Shown here: positions 33,700 through 45,355 of the stretch, piece by piece | Layout of the letters: each line of letters begins with the position of its first letter | Numbering within the stretch: the first letter of the stretch is position 1 | Origin: Gnetum montanum | Lineage: Eukaryota > Streptophyta > Gnetopsida > Gnetales > Gnetaceae | NCBI GenBank assembly: GCA_015680685.1 | Contig: MNCI01034058.1 | Coordinates: forward strand, 654,679 to 718,678 | Direction of reading: 5' to 3' | Length of the DNA stretch: 64,000 nt | The notes under the pieces: model-generated | Database searches by the model: none | Seen by the model: only the letters and a program-made list of their open reading frames with translations | What the model was told of the DNA's origin: nothing | Translations under genes and position numbers: made by a program

Positions 33700-36600
33700 T
33701 CGGCCCAGCCACACTGATAGACCATCTACCAGAGCTTAGCGTTAGCCTGGTAGACGGCGCAGTCAGGTTCGTACGTTGGCGTCACTCCCATGGTATCCGC
33801 AAGCTCGCGCCACGCTCTGCAGGTCCACAAGATAAGTCGCTTGGGGGGGGGGGGTTGGCCGCCTGTGCAAAGACCATGCAATTCCATGCCTTCCAGGTGT
33901 GCCATAACAGCAGCGCCAACCAAGAGTCCCCATTAAATCGCCACGGGGAGGGGGGGCATCCTGCATGTACGCCAAGTGTCGATCATGCAAGGGCATTCAT
34001 AGATGAAGTGGGTGAGCGTCTTGGGGCTATTTCCGCAGTGTGGACACGTGGTGTCGTGGGTGATGCTGCGCTGCTGTAGTACGGCACGTACAGGGAGCGC
34101 CGCAGATTTTATCAGCCAGAGAAACATTTTGACTTTCTCGAGGAGCCACCTACGCCAGATCTCCTGCTAGCCGTATTCCAGGGAAAATTTTTACGTCAGG
34201 ATGGCACACGGCTCAAGGTGGATCCAACCCAGGCACAACATCTCCCGCACGTGCCGATAGATGGTCTGCCATGGCCGCGAAGCATGCGGTCCAGACTGCC
34301 AAAGCGTGTATTTTCGGCGAGTGATGCGGGCCCACTGGCTGTGCTCCCCCAGCGCACATGTTAGCCAGTGGACGAGCCATTGCTGATCCATTGTGCACTC
34401 ATCTTCGAAATTCGTGACCCCCAGACCCCCCGCCTTACGGGGACGGGCTATGCGATGCCAGTTTACAAGGTGAAGCTTGCTCCCCCCTTTGACCCCCTGC
34501 CAAATGAAGCAGCGGATCATGGCATTGATTTGGTGAATGATGGCTACGGGGGGCACGGAAACCACCGCCACAAAGCACGTAGTGGCCGCAAGGATCCCGG
34601 TAGCCACGCGGAGGTGGCCCTTGCATGTAAGAAAATGGTTTGCCTAGTGGTGTATGCGCTTCTCAAGTTTGTCCAGGAGGGGAGTCCAGGTATTGTTCTG
34701 TCCCCATTGGAATAGTGGGATACCAAGGTAGGTGTTGGTGATTTTTCCAGATTGAATGTTCAGGATTTGTGTAACTCAGTGCTGCACCTGCGGGTCCACA
34801 TTGATGAAGTACGCCGCCGACTTTGTGCGGTTGATTTCCAATCCTAATTCGGCGGCCAATCTGGTCAGAGCCAGGTTGATACATTGTGCCTAAGGGGCTA
34901 CCGCCTGGCTGAGAAGCATGGTATCGTCGACGTAGTGCTCAACGCAGCAAGCCACCCCCGTAATGTCTAGGCCCTCCACCCCCGAGGTGCTGCAGTAAAA
35001 TTGCATGAGGTCCATGGAAATGATGAAAAGCAAGGGGGACAGGGGGTTGCCTTGCCTCAGACCCTGACCAGGGGAGGAAAAACCCCACAACTGTCCACCC
35101 ATGTCAAAGGAGAACCCTACGGAGGACTGGATATGCAGACATAATTGGATAAAACCAAGGTCAAAGCCTTTCTTATGCATGATGTCTTGTACGGCTTCCC
35201 AGCTAAGCGTATCGTATGCCTTGGCTATGTTTAGCTTGAGACATAGACCAGGAAACCCCGTAGTATGGAGGGAATGAAGGACCTCTTGCATAAGGAGAAC
35301 CTGATCCTGAAGGGCCCTACCATGAATGAAACCTGCCTGAATGCGTCCAACCAACTTAGGCAAGAGGGGTCCCAGACGATTGACCATGAGTTTGGAGAAG
35401 ACGCGAATGAGAACATTCCACACTCCAATGGGACGAAAGTGCTCTAGGTGGTGTCCATTCAACTGTTTTGGGATGCAGATGATGCGCGAGTAGTTGAGTT
35501 CATGCCGAACCTGTCCTCTGGCCAGCATGACGTTGAAAGCATCCATAAGATTAGGCTCCACAATATCCAAGAAAGCTCTGAAGAACTCCAGTGACCAACC
35601 ATTCCGAACCAGGCACTTTACCTCCCAGCATGTTGTTGATGGTGTTAGTCAATTCTGTTGCCGAGAAGGGGGCCAGAAGAAGTTGATTGTCCGTGGCAGT
35701 GAACACCTTTGCCACATGGACGAAGATGGGCTGGGTGGGGTGCTTGGTCCAAATGCGCCCCTAATAATGTAAGAGCTCATTGGTGATCCCCTGTGGGTCT
35801 TCAACCACCGCCTCGGCCTGAGTGCAGAGGCTACGGATGTGGGTTTCTCCACGCATCTTAGCCATGGCAAAGAAGAATTTTGTATGTCGGTCCCCCTCAT
35901 GGAGCCATCTAATCTGGGATCGCTGCCACCAATAGGTCTCCTCCTCGAGGTCTAGACTCTGGAGTTGACAGAGAAGATGCATCTTCTCCTAGTGCAGGTC
36001 CTCCCCAGCCTCTTGCTGTGCCTGGATGTGTCCGAGCCACGCCCAAACCATCTTATGGCTGGTACGAAACGAAAACTTCTCCCCCACCAGGAGGGCCCGG
36101 ATGGCCCACTTGAGCTGAAGGAGAGCTTCTTTGAGGAAGCTCCGAGGGTCCATCCAACCCGGCTAGTAATCGGCCTAAATGTCCTCCACCAGGGGACGAA
36201 GCCATGGTTTGGTAAGCCATGTGGTCTCGAACCGGAAGGGCCGTGGGGCCCGGGGTTGAGGTGGGCCAATGGACACAACCAGCGAGCAGTGGTCAGAAGC
36301 AGCCTGCTCCTGCCCGGTCACGTTGATGGTGGTGCCAAGGAGGAGAGCCAAGCCAACACAAACACGATCAATGCGGGAGAGGACATGGTGCGCCCCTTTT
36401 CGTCGGTTGCTCCAGGTGAAATGGCAGTTCGCAATGGGCAAATCAACAAGAGAAGAGCGCTCAAGGAACTCCATGAAATCTGGCACGCCCGGAGGGGGGG
36501 GGGTGGCCCCCCTAGATTTCTCCCAAGGGTACAGCCGCTGGTTGAAGTCACCAACAACCACCAAGGAGCCATGATCAGGCATCAGCAAGGCCATGCGATT

Positions 36601-36933
36601 CAACTCGTGAAGCCGTTATTCCCAGGCCTGCGCCCCATAGAAGTTGGTCAGCCAAAAACCATGGGCGGGGACGTGGACCGTGATGGTCCACAGGGAGGCA
36701 TGCATCAAAGTGGTGGTGGGGAGTGCAAGAATGGCCAGGCTCTCGGCCCGGCCCTGGCAAGGGTGCAGGTAGGTGGTCCAGCCCGTCCATTGGAGGTAAC
36801 CAGATTTCACGGCCTGCAGCTTGGTTTCCTGAAGGTAGACCATATCACAATTCTCCTCTCTGATAATACGGCGCAAGGTATTGCGTTTATAGGGGGTACC
36901 CTACCCCCTGCAATTCCAACTAAAAATATTCAT
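33700..36933 (-). pseudogene. LINE ORF2: endonuclease and reverse transcriptase
   Basis: Starts MNIFSWNCRG at 36933, followed by a stop, then the AP-endonuclease-like motifs DMVYLQETKL, VVVGDFNQRLYPW, SRIDRVCVG and SDHCSLVVS (to 36175). The pre-RT segment reads WWQRSQIRWLHEGDRHTKFF (about 35920). RT in the open frame 35570-34890 has YSRIICIPKQL, HFRPIGVWNV, AGFIHGRALQDQVLLMQEVL, KLNIAKAYDTLSWEAV, GLRQGNPLSPLLFIISMD and the catalytic EHYVDDTMLL. The Asp pair is intact; YVDD replaces the usual FADD. Further on are IARPRKAGGLGVTNF (34500) and the zf-RVT Cys/His region TTCPHCGNSPKTLTHFIYEC (about 34040). The frame is broken by several stops. Long plus-strand frames opposite it, up to 331 codons at 35965-36960, are shadows. 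Confidence 0.88.
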
Positions 36934-37089
36934 GCGCAACCCGATGTGTGGCGCTGGTAGACCTCCCGTAAGGTCTGCTGTTGGCCCAAGTCGATGTGTC
37001 GTTGGGCTTGTCGACTTCTGGATCGGGACTCGGTCGGGCGGCTGGGCCGCCCCTCCCCCTCGAGGACCACAGGGGTGCTACCAGCTTCC

Positions 37090-38472
37090 TCAGCTGGGGA
37101 CTACGACTCCTTGTGCTATTTCGTTCGGGTGCTCCATCGGACGATGTTGACCCATTCCCCCAGCTGAGGGAGCACTGGTTCCGGTTCGGGTGGTTGGGGT
37201 AGGTGAGTGGTGGCCGGTGATTGGGAGTGGTGGGGTGTCTTGGCGGGGGACCGGTGGGTGGTAGTGGGGGAGAGGGAATGTGAGGGTNNNNNNNNNNNNN
37301 NNNNNNNNNNNNNNNNNNNNNNNNNNNNNNNNNNNNNNNNNNNNNNNNNNNNNNNNNNNNNNNNNNNNNNNNNNNNNNNNNNNNNNNNNNNNNNNNNNNN
37401 NNNNNNNNNNNNNNNNNNNNNNNNNNNNNNNNNNNNNNNNNNNNNNNNNNNNNNNNNNNNNNNNNNNNNNNNNNNNNNNNNNNNNNNNNNNNNNNNNNNN
37501 NNNNNNNNNNNNNNNNNNNNNNNNNNNNNNNNNNNNNNNNNNNNNNNNNNNNNNNNNNNNNNNNNNNNNNNNNNNNNNNNNNNNNNNNNNNGGAGGGGGG
37601 CGCAGTCGTCCCTGAAGGCCCCTGGTGACCTGGTTTCCTTCCTCAAAAAGCTGGCGGGCCGGGTTATTCCATCGGGGCTTGCGAAACCGACAATCAGCCT
37701 CGCGATGGCCTGGCTTATCACAGCACCTGCATCCGTCTGGCTGGTCCATTCGGGGGGCCGTGCCATGCAGCGTATGGTCCCTAGTGTCCATGTTTTCATA
37801 GGTAACTCGGAGGGATTCCTCCACCCTTGGGAGTTCCAAGACGACCTCCCGGACGAGGTCGGTCACTGCCAGGGTTCGCCAGACACAGAAACGGGCGAAG
37901 CTCATCCGCTCCAGCGACCCCGTGACCTAGTCAAAGGTAATGAACTCGCTGAAATGCCCCGCCACCGCCTGCAAGAACTCAAGACTCCATAATTCCCATG
38001 AAATGTCGGCCACCCGGATCCAAACCGGGGCACGAGTAAACAGATCGGGTTCTCTGTGGGCACCAGGGCGCCAGGGGGTCAAAGCGAGACCACAGGCCCC
38101 ATAGAACCAAGGCCCCCTGAGAAAAATGGAGTCGCGGGCCTGCAAGAAGGGGAGGACAAAGAGGAGCAGATCCTCCGATAGGCTCCGAACAGTAACATCC
38201 TCGATTTTCCACTGCTCCTTGACCTAGCGGCGTATCAGGTCAAGCCAAGGATGGCTCCCTCAGGAGATGAAGCGGCCGATGAGGCTCTGTTCCATGGTAC
38301 GAACGCCTTCGGTAGAGGGGTGGTGGATGCGAAGGCACAGGGTGTTTTCGGAATAGGAATGAGCTGCTATGGTGCCCCTAGTTGCTGCAGCCGTCGCCGA
38401 GGTCGCGGTCGCCGTAGTCTCTGCCGTAGTTGCAGCGTCTGCCGAGGTTGCCTCTATTTTCATAAAAGACAA
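37090..38472 (-). pseudogene. LINE ORF1: DUF4283-type RNA-binding protein with CCHC knuckle
   Basis: Minus-strand reading from 38472 starts MSFMKIEATSADAATTAETT, an Ala/Thr-rich N-terminus. Next come MEQSLIGRFIS and the DUF4283 core (RDSIFLRGPWFYGACGLAL, APVWIRVADISWELWSLEFL, RFCVWRTLAVTDL). A perfect CX2CX4HX4C knuckle follows (CRCCDKPGHREADC, about 37730). The Pro/His-rich tail lies beyond a 304-base assembly gap, ending at 37090. Such ORF1 proteins package LINE RNA. A few stops and shifts break the gene, and the gap hides about 100 codons. Confidence 0.8.
37288..37591. other. Assembly gap (304 n)
   Basis: A run of n within the LINE ORF1 tail, in a Pro- and G-run-rich context that is hard to assemble. 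Confidence 0.95.
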
Positions 38473-38475
38473 TCT

Positions 38476-40692
38476 TATTATACTACCAAAAATGTTGTGT
38501 AAATGACAAAATATGAGTCTCTATTTTGGCAAGTAAATACTTATTAAAGATTGCATTCAACAAAACCTTCAAATTTTTTTGAAAATTTTAGGATTGAAAT
38601 ACCAAGGCAATAAACTTTAAAATAATGAAGCTATTTTAATCATCTCAAAATACCAAAGATTTTCCTAGATCCTCCATGCTTAAAACACACAATTTTGTTA
38701 GGCTATTACTCTTATATTTCTTTTGAGGATTTTCAACAACATAAGCATTCAATGGCAAATCTTAATAGAAGTCTAATATTGCGCAAAAACAAATATATAA
38801 AAGCAACCTAGGATGAATCCCAAAATTAAATGCCAAGCACGATACTATCTAAACTATTAGCTAAGAAACTAAAACAAAATGGGAAAGTTGAACTCATAGG
38901 ATTATAATAAAGAAGTTGAATTGATGTCTTTAACAAGTCAATCTTCAATATTCTTCAAAGTTGCTCCACATCCTCCCCTCTCCCTCTCTCCCCCCATTTG
39001 GACTCTGCCCTTTTAATTCTATCCTTGCAACCTTTATATAGTAGCCTTAGGGTAGTTACAATAATCATGAGAGGTTAAGGTGAACAATAAATATCTAGAT
39101 AATTTATTCATAACTACTTCAAAGTTGTAACAAAATTTAGTTGCCAAGTGTCTCAATCCTTACAAATATCTAGAAGATCAAATTATAACTTCCCTAGGAA
39201 GTTATAATGTCTATAGAAAGTTAGAAATTTGTAGAAAATAAAAGTATATTTGATACTTGTCCATAAATTTCCTCCGTTATATGTACATTATTATGATCAA
39301 AGCATATAAAACATCAAGCTTGTATTAAAAAAAATTTATGTTATACTTTAGGGCAATAGTTAAGATAAAAATATTTCCACATAAACGCATCCATCATGTA
39401 TCGTAAAAACTTATTTGCTACACTTTTAATTATCATTTGTTGCACTTGGAAGTAAGATAAATGGTTGTAGCTACATTTTACACCTGGAACAAATCAATTG
39501 TTGTTAGCTTTAGATCATGCCACCTTCACTTCCTACAACAACTTTGTTGGGACAGTAGGCGTTAGCATTGGCATAGGCTGTGGCGTTGGTTCTAGCTACA
39601 GGAGGTCACGTGTCACTGTTACCCTCATCTTATTAACACAAGAAAATGAAACATTAAAAACATGTATTCAGTGTTTCATCTTTCATGGTGGGAGTGCTCA
39701 GATGTGTTGGTCTTCTCCTGTGCACGCATTGTTGAATGTATGCTTGCTCCCAATGGCGTTACTTTGCTGGAGGATTTACTCTGCAAATGAGTAAACAGAG
39801 TTGTGTCATGGCCATTTGGTTACCGATGCTCTACATAAAAAATCCTTTTTGGTAATAATGTAAGGGCTTGTTTTCAATGCTAATGTAGATGATATTGCTA
39901 GTATTGAAACCGCAACACCATCACCAACGATGGAGCTACTGTAAAAACGACACTTCGCTTTCCACGTCAAAGTTAGGGTTAATGAGTCTACGATGCTTTT
40001 CCTCTATTGTTCAAGGATGTCAATGACATTGGTGTTCTTAATTTGAAAACCTCAGAGTGATTCCAGGGCCCTCTCTTAATTTCAATCTTGTTTGCATAAA
40101 TTGTGTTGTTAATCATTGTTCTCTAGTTTGTCTTTTACCTTTGTTTCTATTCATTCAACACCTGCAACTGCAATTAGATTTGGGCTTGAATTTGGGTTTT
40201 TGTCTTGTTTTGACTTAGTAAGCAACCTTGCCCTTAACGTGGTTCTTCATCTATTGTGGGTTCTCGTTTAATGCCGAGCCTACATTTCTCCTCTCCTTTG
40301 CCATTTCAAAAATATAACATCATAACATTAACTTTTATTTCCTCTATGGATCTCCTTGTACACGTGGTAGTTCTATGTGGGAGATAGGAAAACCAACAAA
40401 CATACTTCATGTAAATTAATAAGTGGACTTGGTCTTTGAATTTTGGAAGTTCCAAGGCATTAATGGTGTGAACATGCCAACTAAATCTTTACCCTTTAAT
40501 TGAATTTTAGTATCAAAGTAAAAATAACTTTAATTTGAGTAATGCATCATCATACCACATAATTTAAATCTCCTTTCTATACATTAATAAGTAAGTAGAA
40601 CTTATATATCACTAACATGCCAACTCTAATAATTTTATTTTCAAACCAAAGGCACATTCTACTATTGCTCCAAGAAATGATCTTATGTGACA
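38476..40692 (-). repeat. Element D 5' LTR, second part
   Basis: AT-rich sequence resumes after the LINE and runs to TGTGACA at 40692. Bases 39902-40692 match the 3' LTR fragment. A plus-strand 98-codon frame at 39498 lies in it but has no domain. The sequence after 40692 is the gag region of element E. Confidence 0.75.
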
Positions 40693-40699
40693 ATAGAAG

Positions 40700-42319
40700 C
40701 ATCCAAAGTAGACAATTGAGATGGATCAAAAGATGTGTCATGTGGTGAAGAATTTCACCTCTCTGCCTATTTCGTATCCTTAGATACTATGATCATGATT
40801 GTTTGTACTTGTTTGGTCTTATCATTCTCCCTCCTAGAGTGCTAGTTCTTATAGGTCACATAGGCTAGATTGTAGCTAGCTTCTACCACCTTCTCTATGT
40901 TCTTGATTTGTGAAAAAGCTTGGCTTAGTGATCGAGATTCTAAATAGAAGGCTTTGAGTTAATCAAGTCATTAACAGCTTCTTTAAAGATGGCCAAGAGA
41001 TTGGTCTTAGAAATGATCTTGGGAATCTCATTGAGCATTACATTCCATCTCTGAATGAAATTTTGGACAAGTTTAAGTGGTCCCTGCCTCACTTTCATGA
41101 GTTGGTCCAATGTTGTATCAGACTTCAAGTTGTATATGAAGCAGTTGATAAATAGGGCTATTAAGTCATCTAGGGAGGAGAAAGAACCTCTAGGTAAGGT
41201 TCAGTACTAGTCTAGAGTCTTTCCCTTTAGAGACATAGGAAAAACCCATAGTATTGAATGAGGCCATGTTTGTAACAGGACGCACTAAGAATAGAAGGTA
41301 ACAAGATGTGCATTAGGGTCTCCTTCACCATTGTACTTGATAAAGTTTGAGATAGACATGCATACAGGCAAGGTTATTTGAAGGACAATAGGGTTGATGA
41401 TATCATCCTAGTAGAAGTTCATAACATTTACTATTTGGGTTTTACAAGCCTCTAGTTTTCATAGCTTCTTAGTAAGGTCTTTGATCAATTGAAAGGCTTG
41501 ATCCAAGCTTTGTGCAGCTCCTAAGGACTACACTTATGGTTGTTGTATGACTGGTGATTATGGAATGAGCAATGGTATAGACTAGAGAGGTCATGTGAAA
41601 ATGGGAGGATTAAACATGGAGAATGAGGTTTGCACTAGGGCTTGAGGAAAAGTTTTTGGAAACAAATGGGCTATGTAATACACATAAAATTTGCATTCCA
41701 TGAGAATGACCAACTAAAACTGTAAAATATTGGAGCATGAAGAGAATTATTGGCGAAGGTTAAGGCATAGTAGCAAAGGATAGGCAAATAGTAAAGTAAA
41801 TAAGGAAGCAAGTTGAGAGCTTGAGTTTGTAGAGGTCATAAGGGGAGTTTGGTTCACTACTAAAATAGGAGGCACAAAGTTGAACATGGTCATCTTTGGA
41901 ATAGATCATTGGAAAAGGTCACCTATGAACATATCTAGTTTGTACTTAGCTCTGAACTCATCTTGATCCTCTGGGTGGAATTCTAAACTAGTCATTTCAC
42001 TAATTTCACTATCCTCATCTACACTTACCAACTATGCCAACAAGTTCATGCAAAATTTAGATAATTCAAAGTGATTATATGATCAAGGGATGTATTCGTT
42101 CCCATCCTTGTAGGTCAACTTGTCATGATGTTTAGAGTCGAACTCCTTGTGTGGGATGTATAAACCCACTTGAATGTTTGCACATATAAAGTTATAGTAT
42201 TGCTCATCAATGTTTACATACACACGACTAAGTCTAAACCGCTTGAGGAATTTCCTATGCTCCACTACAGTTGGGTTGTTAGGATCATACATGCAAGCAG
42301 ATTCTTGGTTGAAGGCCAT
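40700..42319 (-). pseudogene. Element E gag (3' truncated)
   Basis: The frame 42319-42083 starts MAFNQESACMYDPNNPTVVE and contains EQYYNFICANIQVGLYIP, matching EEYNFICVKIQVKLALSR in element F gag. The frame 41128-40940 contains LDQLMKVRQGPLKLVQNFIQ, then RWNVMLNEIPK and LLAIFKEAVNDLINSK, again matching F (LDQLMEVKQDPLEPVQKFIQ, LLAIFKGAVNDFIKSK). Between them the reading is broken. The capsid C-terminus and everything after it is cut off by element D. Confidence 0.75.
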
Positions 42320-42419
42320 GAAACGATGTTGTATGGTAGAATGGTAGAGGTAAGAGGCATAAAATGTAGTAGACTAATTAATTGGTCAAGGTGATAGAGG
42401 CTTCTATGATTTTTGATAT

Positions 42420-43145
42420 TTTACACAAGCTATAGCTTGTAGTGTATAAAGCTCATAGTGTGTGAAGCTTCAGGATGTGAAACTTCATAGCGTATGAAGC
42501 TACAATATGTGATACTTCACATCATGTGAAGCTCACAGCATGCAAAAATTTACAATGTATAAAAATGCAATATGTGAGACTTCACAGTGTGTAAAGCTTA
42601 CAGTGCATGGAACTACAGCTTATGAAGTTGCACTGTATGAAGCTATAGCTTGTGAAGTTTGTAGCCTATAGCTTGTGAAGCTATAGCATGTAGAAAGCTT
42701 GTAGCCTATGAAGCTACAACTTGTGGAATTGTAGTGTATGGAATGGATGGGCTTTAAACACACTGCAAATGTAAAAGTAATATTTTTTAAATTTTGTTTT
42801 AAGTTTTTTATATTGTACGAAAGGGAAAAGGCTAGAAAACAATAGATGTAAATGGTGAAAATAGATATAGTAGTGTGCATAATGTTATAGCTTGCGAAGC
42901 TATAGCATGTGAAGTTTGTAGCCTATAGCTTGTGATGCTATAGTGTGTAGAAAGGCTATAGCCTATGAAGCTACTACTTGTGGAATTGTAGTGTATGAAA
43001 TGGATAGGCTTTAAACACACTGCAACTACAAAAGTAATGTTTTTTAAATTTTGTTTTAAGTTTTTCTACTATATGAAACAGAAAAGACCAAAAAACTCAA
43101 GAGTGTAAATGGTGAAAATAGAGATAGTAGTGTGTGCTACAACTG
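42420..43145. repeat. Minisatellite leader of element E (short units and a 257-bp duplication)
   Basis: From 42420 an irregular array of roughly 18-20-base units on the theme AGCTTGTGAAGCTATAG covers about 320 bases. A larger duplication follows: 42654-42910 and 42911 to about 43145, each starting GAAGTTTGTAGCCTATAGCT and containing TTTAAACACACTGCAA. It sits between primer-binding site and gag, where element F has only about 230 bases of leader. Confidence 0.8.
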
Positions 43146-43446
43146 CAAAGGCAATGTAGGGGATATGATAATGATGTGCATTGTGCTATAAAATAATAAT
43201 AATAATAAATTTTTTTGTTGTAAAGTGCAAGAAATAAGGGTAGCACTACAATGCCATACACTAGGATTTTGGGAAAAATCAAAACATAGGGATAAAATTT
43301 TTCATGAATAAAACTGCCTACAATGCTATACACTAGGATTTTGGGAAAAACCAAAACAAATTTTGTTATATTAAACACACTAACAAGCTCAGGCAAAGAA
43401 AGGTAGGAAACCTACAAATAGATTTTGGGCTAAGAAGTTATGCAGA

Positions 43447-43463
43447 GGTTCTCCTAGTGCCAA
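43447..43463 (-). other. Element E primer-binding site
   Basis: The minus strand reads TTGGCACTAGGAGAACC, placed just inside the LTR start exactly as in element F. Confidence 0.7.
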
Positions 43464-44129
43464 AAATTGTAATGATGGAAGATGCTAGAAATGAATAAGT
43501 TTGATGTGGAATAGTTTAACTCATGGATTCACAAGCCTCAAAAAGTATTTGAAGCATCCTAAATAGTCTTGTCGATCGCTTAGGGACTTAAAAAATTTGT
43601 TACCAAGCATTGTAAAATAAAAACATAGAAAAGCATGTAAATTTAAAGTGTAGTGCAAAAACAAGAAGAGAGAGAAAAAAAAATATGGCAAAAAATAACT
43701 ACAAATTTTATAATAAATATTTGAAAAATGTGTTGATGAAAAGAGGTTAAGAAGATACAGATCAATAAACTTTGGAAGCTTGAAAATGCCAAAAATATCC
43801 TTGAAATCTAGTGTAGATGGTAGGGTGTGTTTTGCACTTAATCTACGCTAATCTCTCACCTAATCTACATTGATAAATAGTTGTAAAAGGCTGCAAAAAT
43901 TCCTATTCTATTGTTGCTATGTCATCTTTCGACTGCAAGTGTGCTGCAAATTATTTTTTTTTTTGCCAAAGACAATTGCCAAAAGATCTGAAAAATGATG
44001 CTTGATTTAATATAAATAAGATTTAGATCTACTATGCTAGCATTTGCTAGAGTTTTAGAAAATTACAAGTGTCCCTAGGCCAAAGTGCAACATGTGGGCT
44101 TAAAACCCAAGTGCCACATGCTGACTCAC

Positions 44130-44560
44130 ATGTTGTCATAGGGTGTGGGACCGAGATGCATAGCATATAAAATTAAAGCCCAAATTCCAAACACTACCCA
44201 CAAGTTGCCATGGCATATGGAGTTGAAATGTGTAGTGTGTGGGATTAAGACCCAAGTCCCATAAGTTATCCCATAAGTTGCCACATCATGTGGAGCTAGA
44301 ATATGTAGTGTGTGAGATAAAAGGGCCAAATTTTTGTAGTGTGTGGAGCATTTTTAACCTCCACACGCTAGCATAAATGGAATTTGTAGCTTGTAAAGCA
44401 TTTTAACTTCCAAAAGTTGGAGCAAATAGAATTTGCATCTTATGGAGCATTTTTAGCCCCCACAAGTTGGAGCAAATCGGATGTATAGCTTGTGGAACAT
44501 TTTTAGCCTCCACAAGCTGGAGTAAATGAAAGTTACAGCTTGTGGGCTACAAATCTTATT
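44130..44560. repeat. Two tandem arrays in the element E LTR
   Basis: Array 1 (44130-44330) has about three units near 90 bases; array 2 (44335-44560) has about four units near 53 bases built on GGAGCATTTTTAGCC and CACAAGTTGGAGCAAAT. Units are diverged. There is no spacer/repeat regularity of a CRISPR type. Confidence 0.75.
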
Positions 44561-45350
44561 TTTTACATTGAAAATGACTCAAAATTTTGCTAAAACAAGG
44601 CCACAAAATGGGATTCTTGATGGGAAACAAGGCAATTATTTTTACGTTCAAATATCTACCAAAGTACAACAAAAATCTTAGCTACATGCTTTCATTTGCA
44701 ACATGAATTTTCCTTAAGGTGTTTCACATTTGAGTATTAAATGACACGGGAAATGTAAATGACATTAAAATGAAATATATTCTAGGTGAAATGCTACAAT
44801 GATGAAGAACAATCTCGATCTTTATTGTCATTCATGAATTGTGTCTAGGAACAATTCACTTAAATAAATATGTCATACAACTATAATTCACCACACTATA
44901 GGAATTCATAACTAACTCTAACTTTAATAAAAAAAATTACAAGAGTTTGGCTAAGTGTTGACAAAAACTTATAGTTTGACATTATAGTGGGCTCATATTT
45001 ATAAGCATGACCATGGCCCACTATATTGTACCTATGATATCATATATTTATCTATGATATTGCATTTGCTAGATTGTAGATACTATATAATAGTTCTTAT
45101 TAAAAACATTTCATAGGAAGGATAGAAAAAAATGCTTATACTTTTAGCAAATTGGTTATGTTTTACATAAATCTCATCTATCCTAGCTCAATTGGATTAT
45201 CTCACATGTTCCTCTTATCATTAAGGAATCCCAATTTTTAAAAGTTGTGCCATAAATGGCAAATAGTATCTCACTTTCTTAAGTGGTCTCCTCAACAAGT
45301 AAACTCATATATGCTTCACTTTTATTCTATATAGTGATCATTTGCTATAG

Positions 45351-45355
45351 CTTGT
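45351..45355. repeat. Element F target-site duplication, left
   Basis: CTTGT directly before TGTAACG; the same five bases follow the right LTR at 62564-62568. Confidence 0.85.

Larger units (their letters stand above)
32123..38475 (-). mobile_element. L1-type LINE inserted in the element D LTR
   Basis: A GC-rich block in AT-rich surroundings, reading on the minus strand: ORF1 (38472-37090), ORF2 with endonuclease, RT and zf-RVT (36933 to about 33700), then a coiled-coil plus J-domain frame (about 33150-32435), a C-rich 3' region and a poly(A) tail (plus-strand T run at 32123-32132). The 3' end ATTCTCTCTCAAAAAA resembles plant LINE ends. The 5' end is placed at the composition change near 38475. 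I could not find a convincing target-site duplication. At about 6.35 kb it is near full length. Confidence 0.85.
24354..40692 (-). mobile_element. Element D: Tat-related Ty3 retrotransposon, 5' LTR split by a LINE
   Basis: The fragment 24354-24997 matches 39902-40692 (apart from a 149-base gap), both ending TGTGACA. On the minus strand the order is 5' LTR (40692-31558, split by the LINE), primer-binding site (31551-31533), gag, protease, archaeal-type RNase H, RT, RNase H, integrase, an unidentified ORF region, purine tract (25018-24998), and 3' LTR fragment. The 3' LTR stops where element C ends, so C probably inserted into it. The right end adjoins the gag fragment of element E. All genes are decayed and a run of n interrupts integrase. 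Confidence 0.8.
40693..45355 (-). mobile_element. Element E: Tat-related Ty3 fragment (gag, leader, 5' LTR)
   Basis: The minus strand reads LTR from 43468 upward, primer-binding site (43463-43447), a long repeat-rich leader (43446-42400) and gag (42319-40700). Gag is cut at 40692 by the start of element D, so D probably inserted into it and the pol of E lies outside the window or is lost. Its LTR is interrupted by element F at 45355 and resumes after 62568. Gag and LTR start are both clearly related to element F, so E is an older relative in the same family. Confidence 0.75.
43468..45355 (-). repeat. Element E 5' LTR (inner part)
   Basis: Plus strand begins TGTAATGATGGAAGATG, matching the element F LTR start TGTAACGACGGAAAATG. 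The shared block GTCTTGTCGATC...TAGGGACTT follows about 100 bases on. Two tandem arrays lie inside: about three units of roughly 90 bases at 44130-44330 (each with GTTGCCA or GTTGTCA and GTGTGGGA-like text), and about four units of roughly 53 bases at 44335-44560 (each with GGAGCATTTTTAGCC-like text). Element F interrupts it at 45355. Confidence 0.7.

Noticed and set aside
35965-36960. 331-codon plus-strand ORF, the longest plain ORF on the plus strand outside gaps
   Set aside because: It lies exactly opposite the LINE endonuclease, whose minus-strand motifs (WNCRG, LQETK, GDFN, SDH) are clear. GC-rich DNA makes long shadow frames.
37207-37992. 261-codon plus-strand ORF
   Set aside because: Mostly unsequenced n, and opposite LINE ORF1 with its CCHC knuckle.
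32100-38590. A target-site duplication for the LINE (TTCAAAT followed by T runs near 32115 and 38569)
   Set aside because: The match is short, AT-rich and would place the 5' end about 95 bases into sequence that looks like element D LTR. Not convincing.
24354-40692. Treating 24354-24997 and 39902-40692 as the complete LTRs of element D
   Set aside because: There is no primer-binding site next to 39902, but there is a good one at 31533-31551 next to a TG...CA start at 31558. The homology begins at 39902 only because element C cuts the left copy.
42420-44560. Regular short repeats as a CRISPR array
   Set aside because: Units are diverged and contiguous without unique spacers, and the context is plant nuclear transposons.
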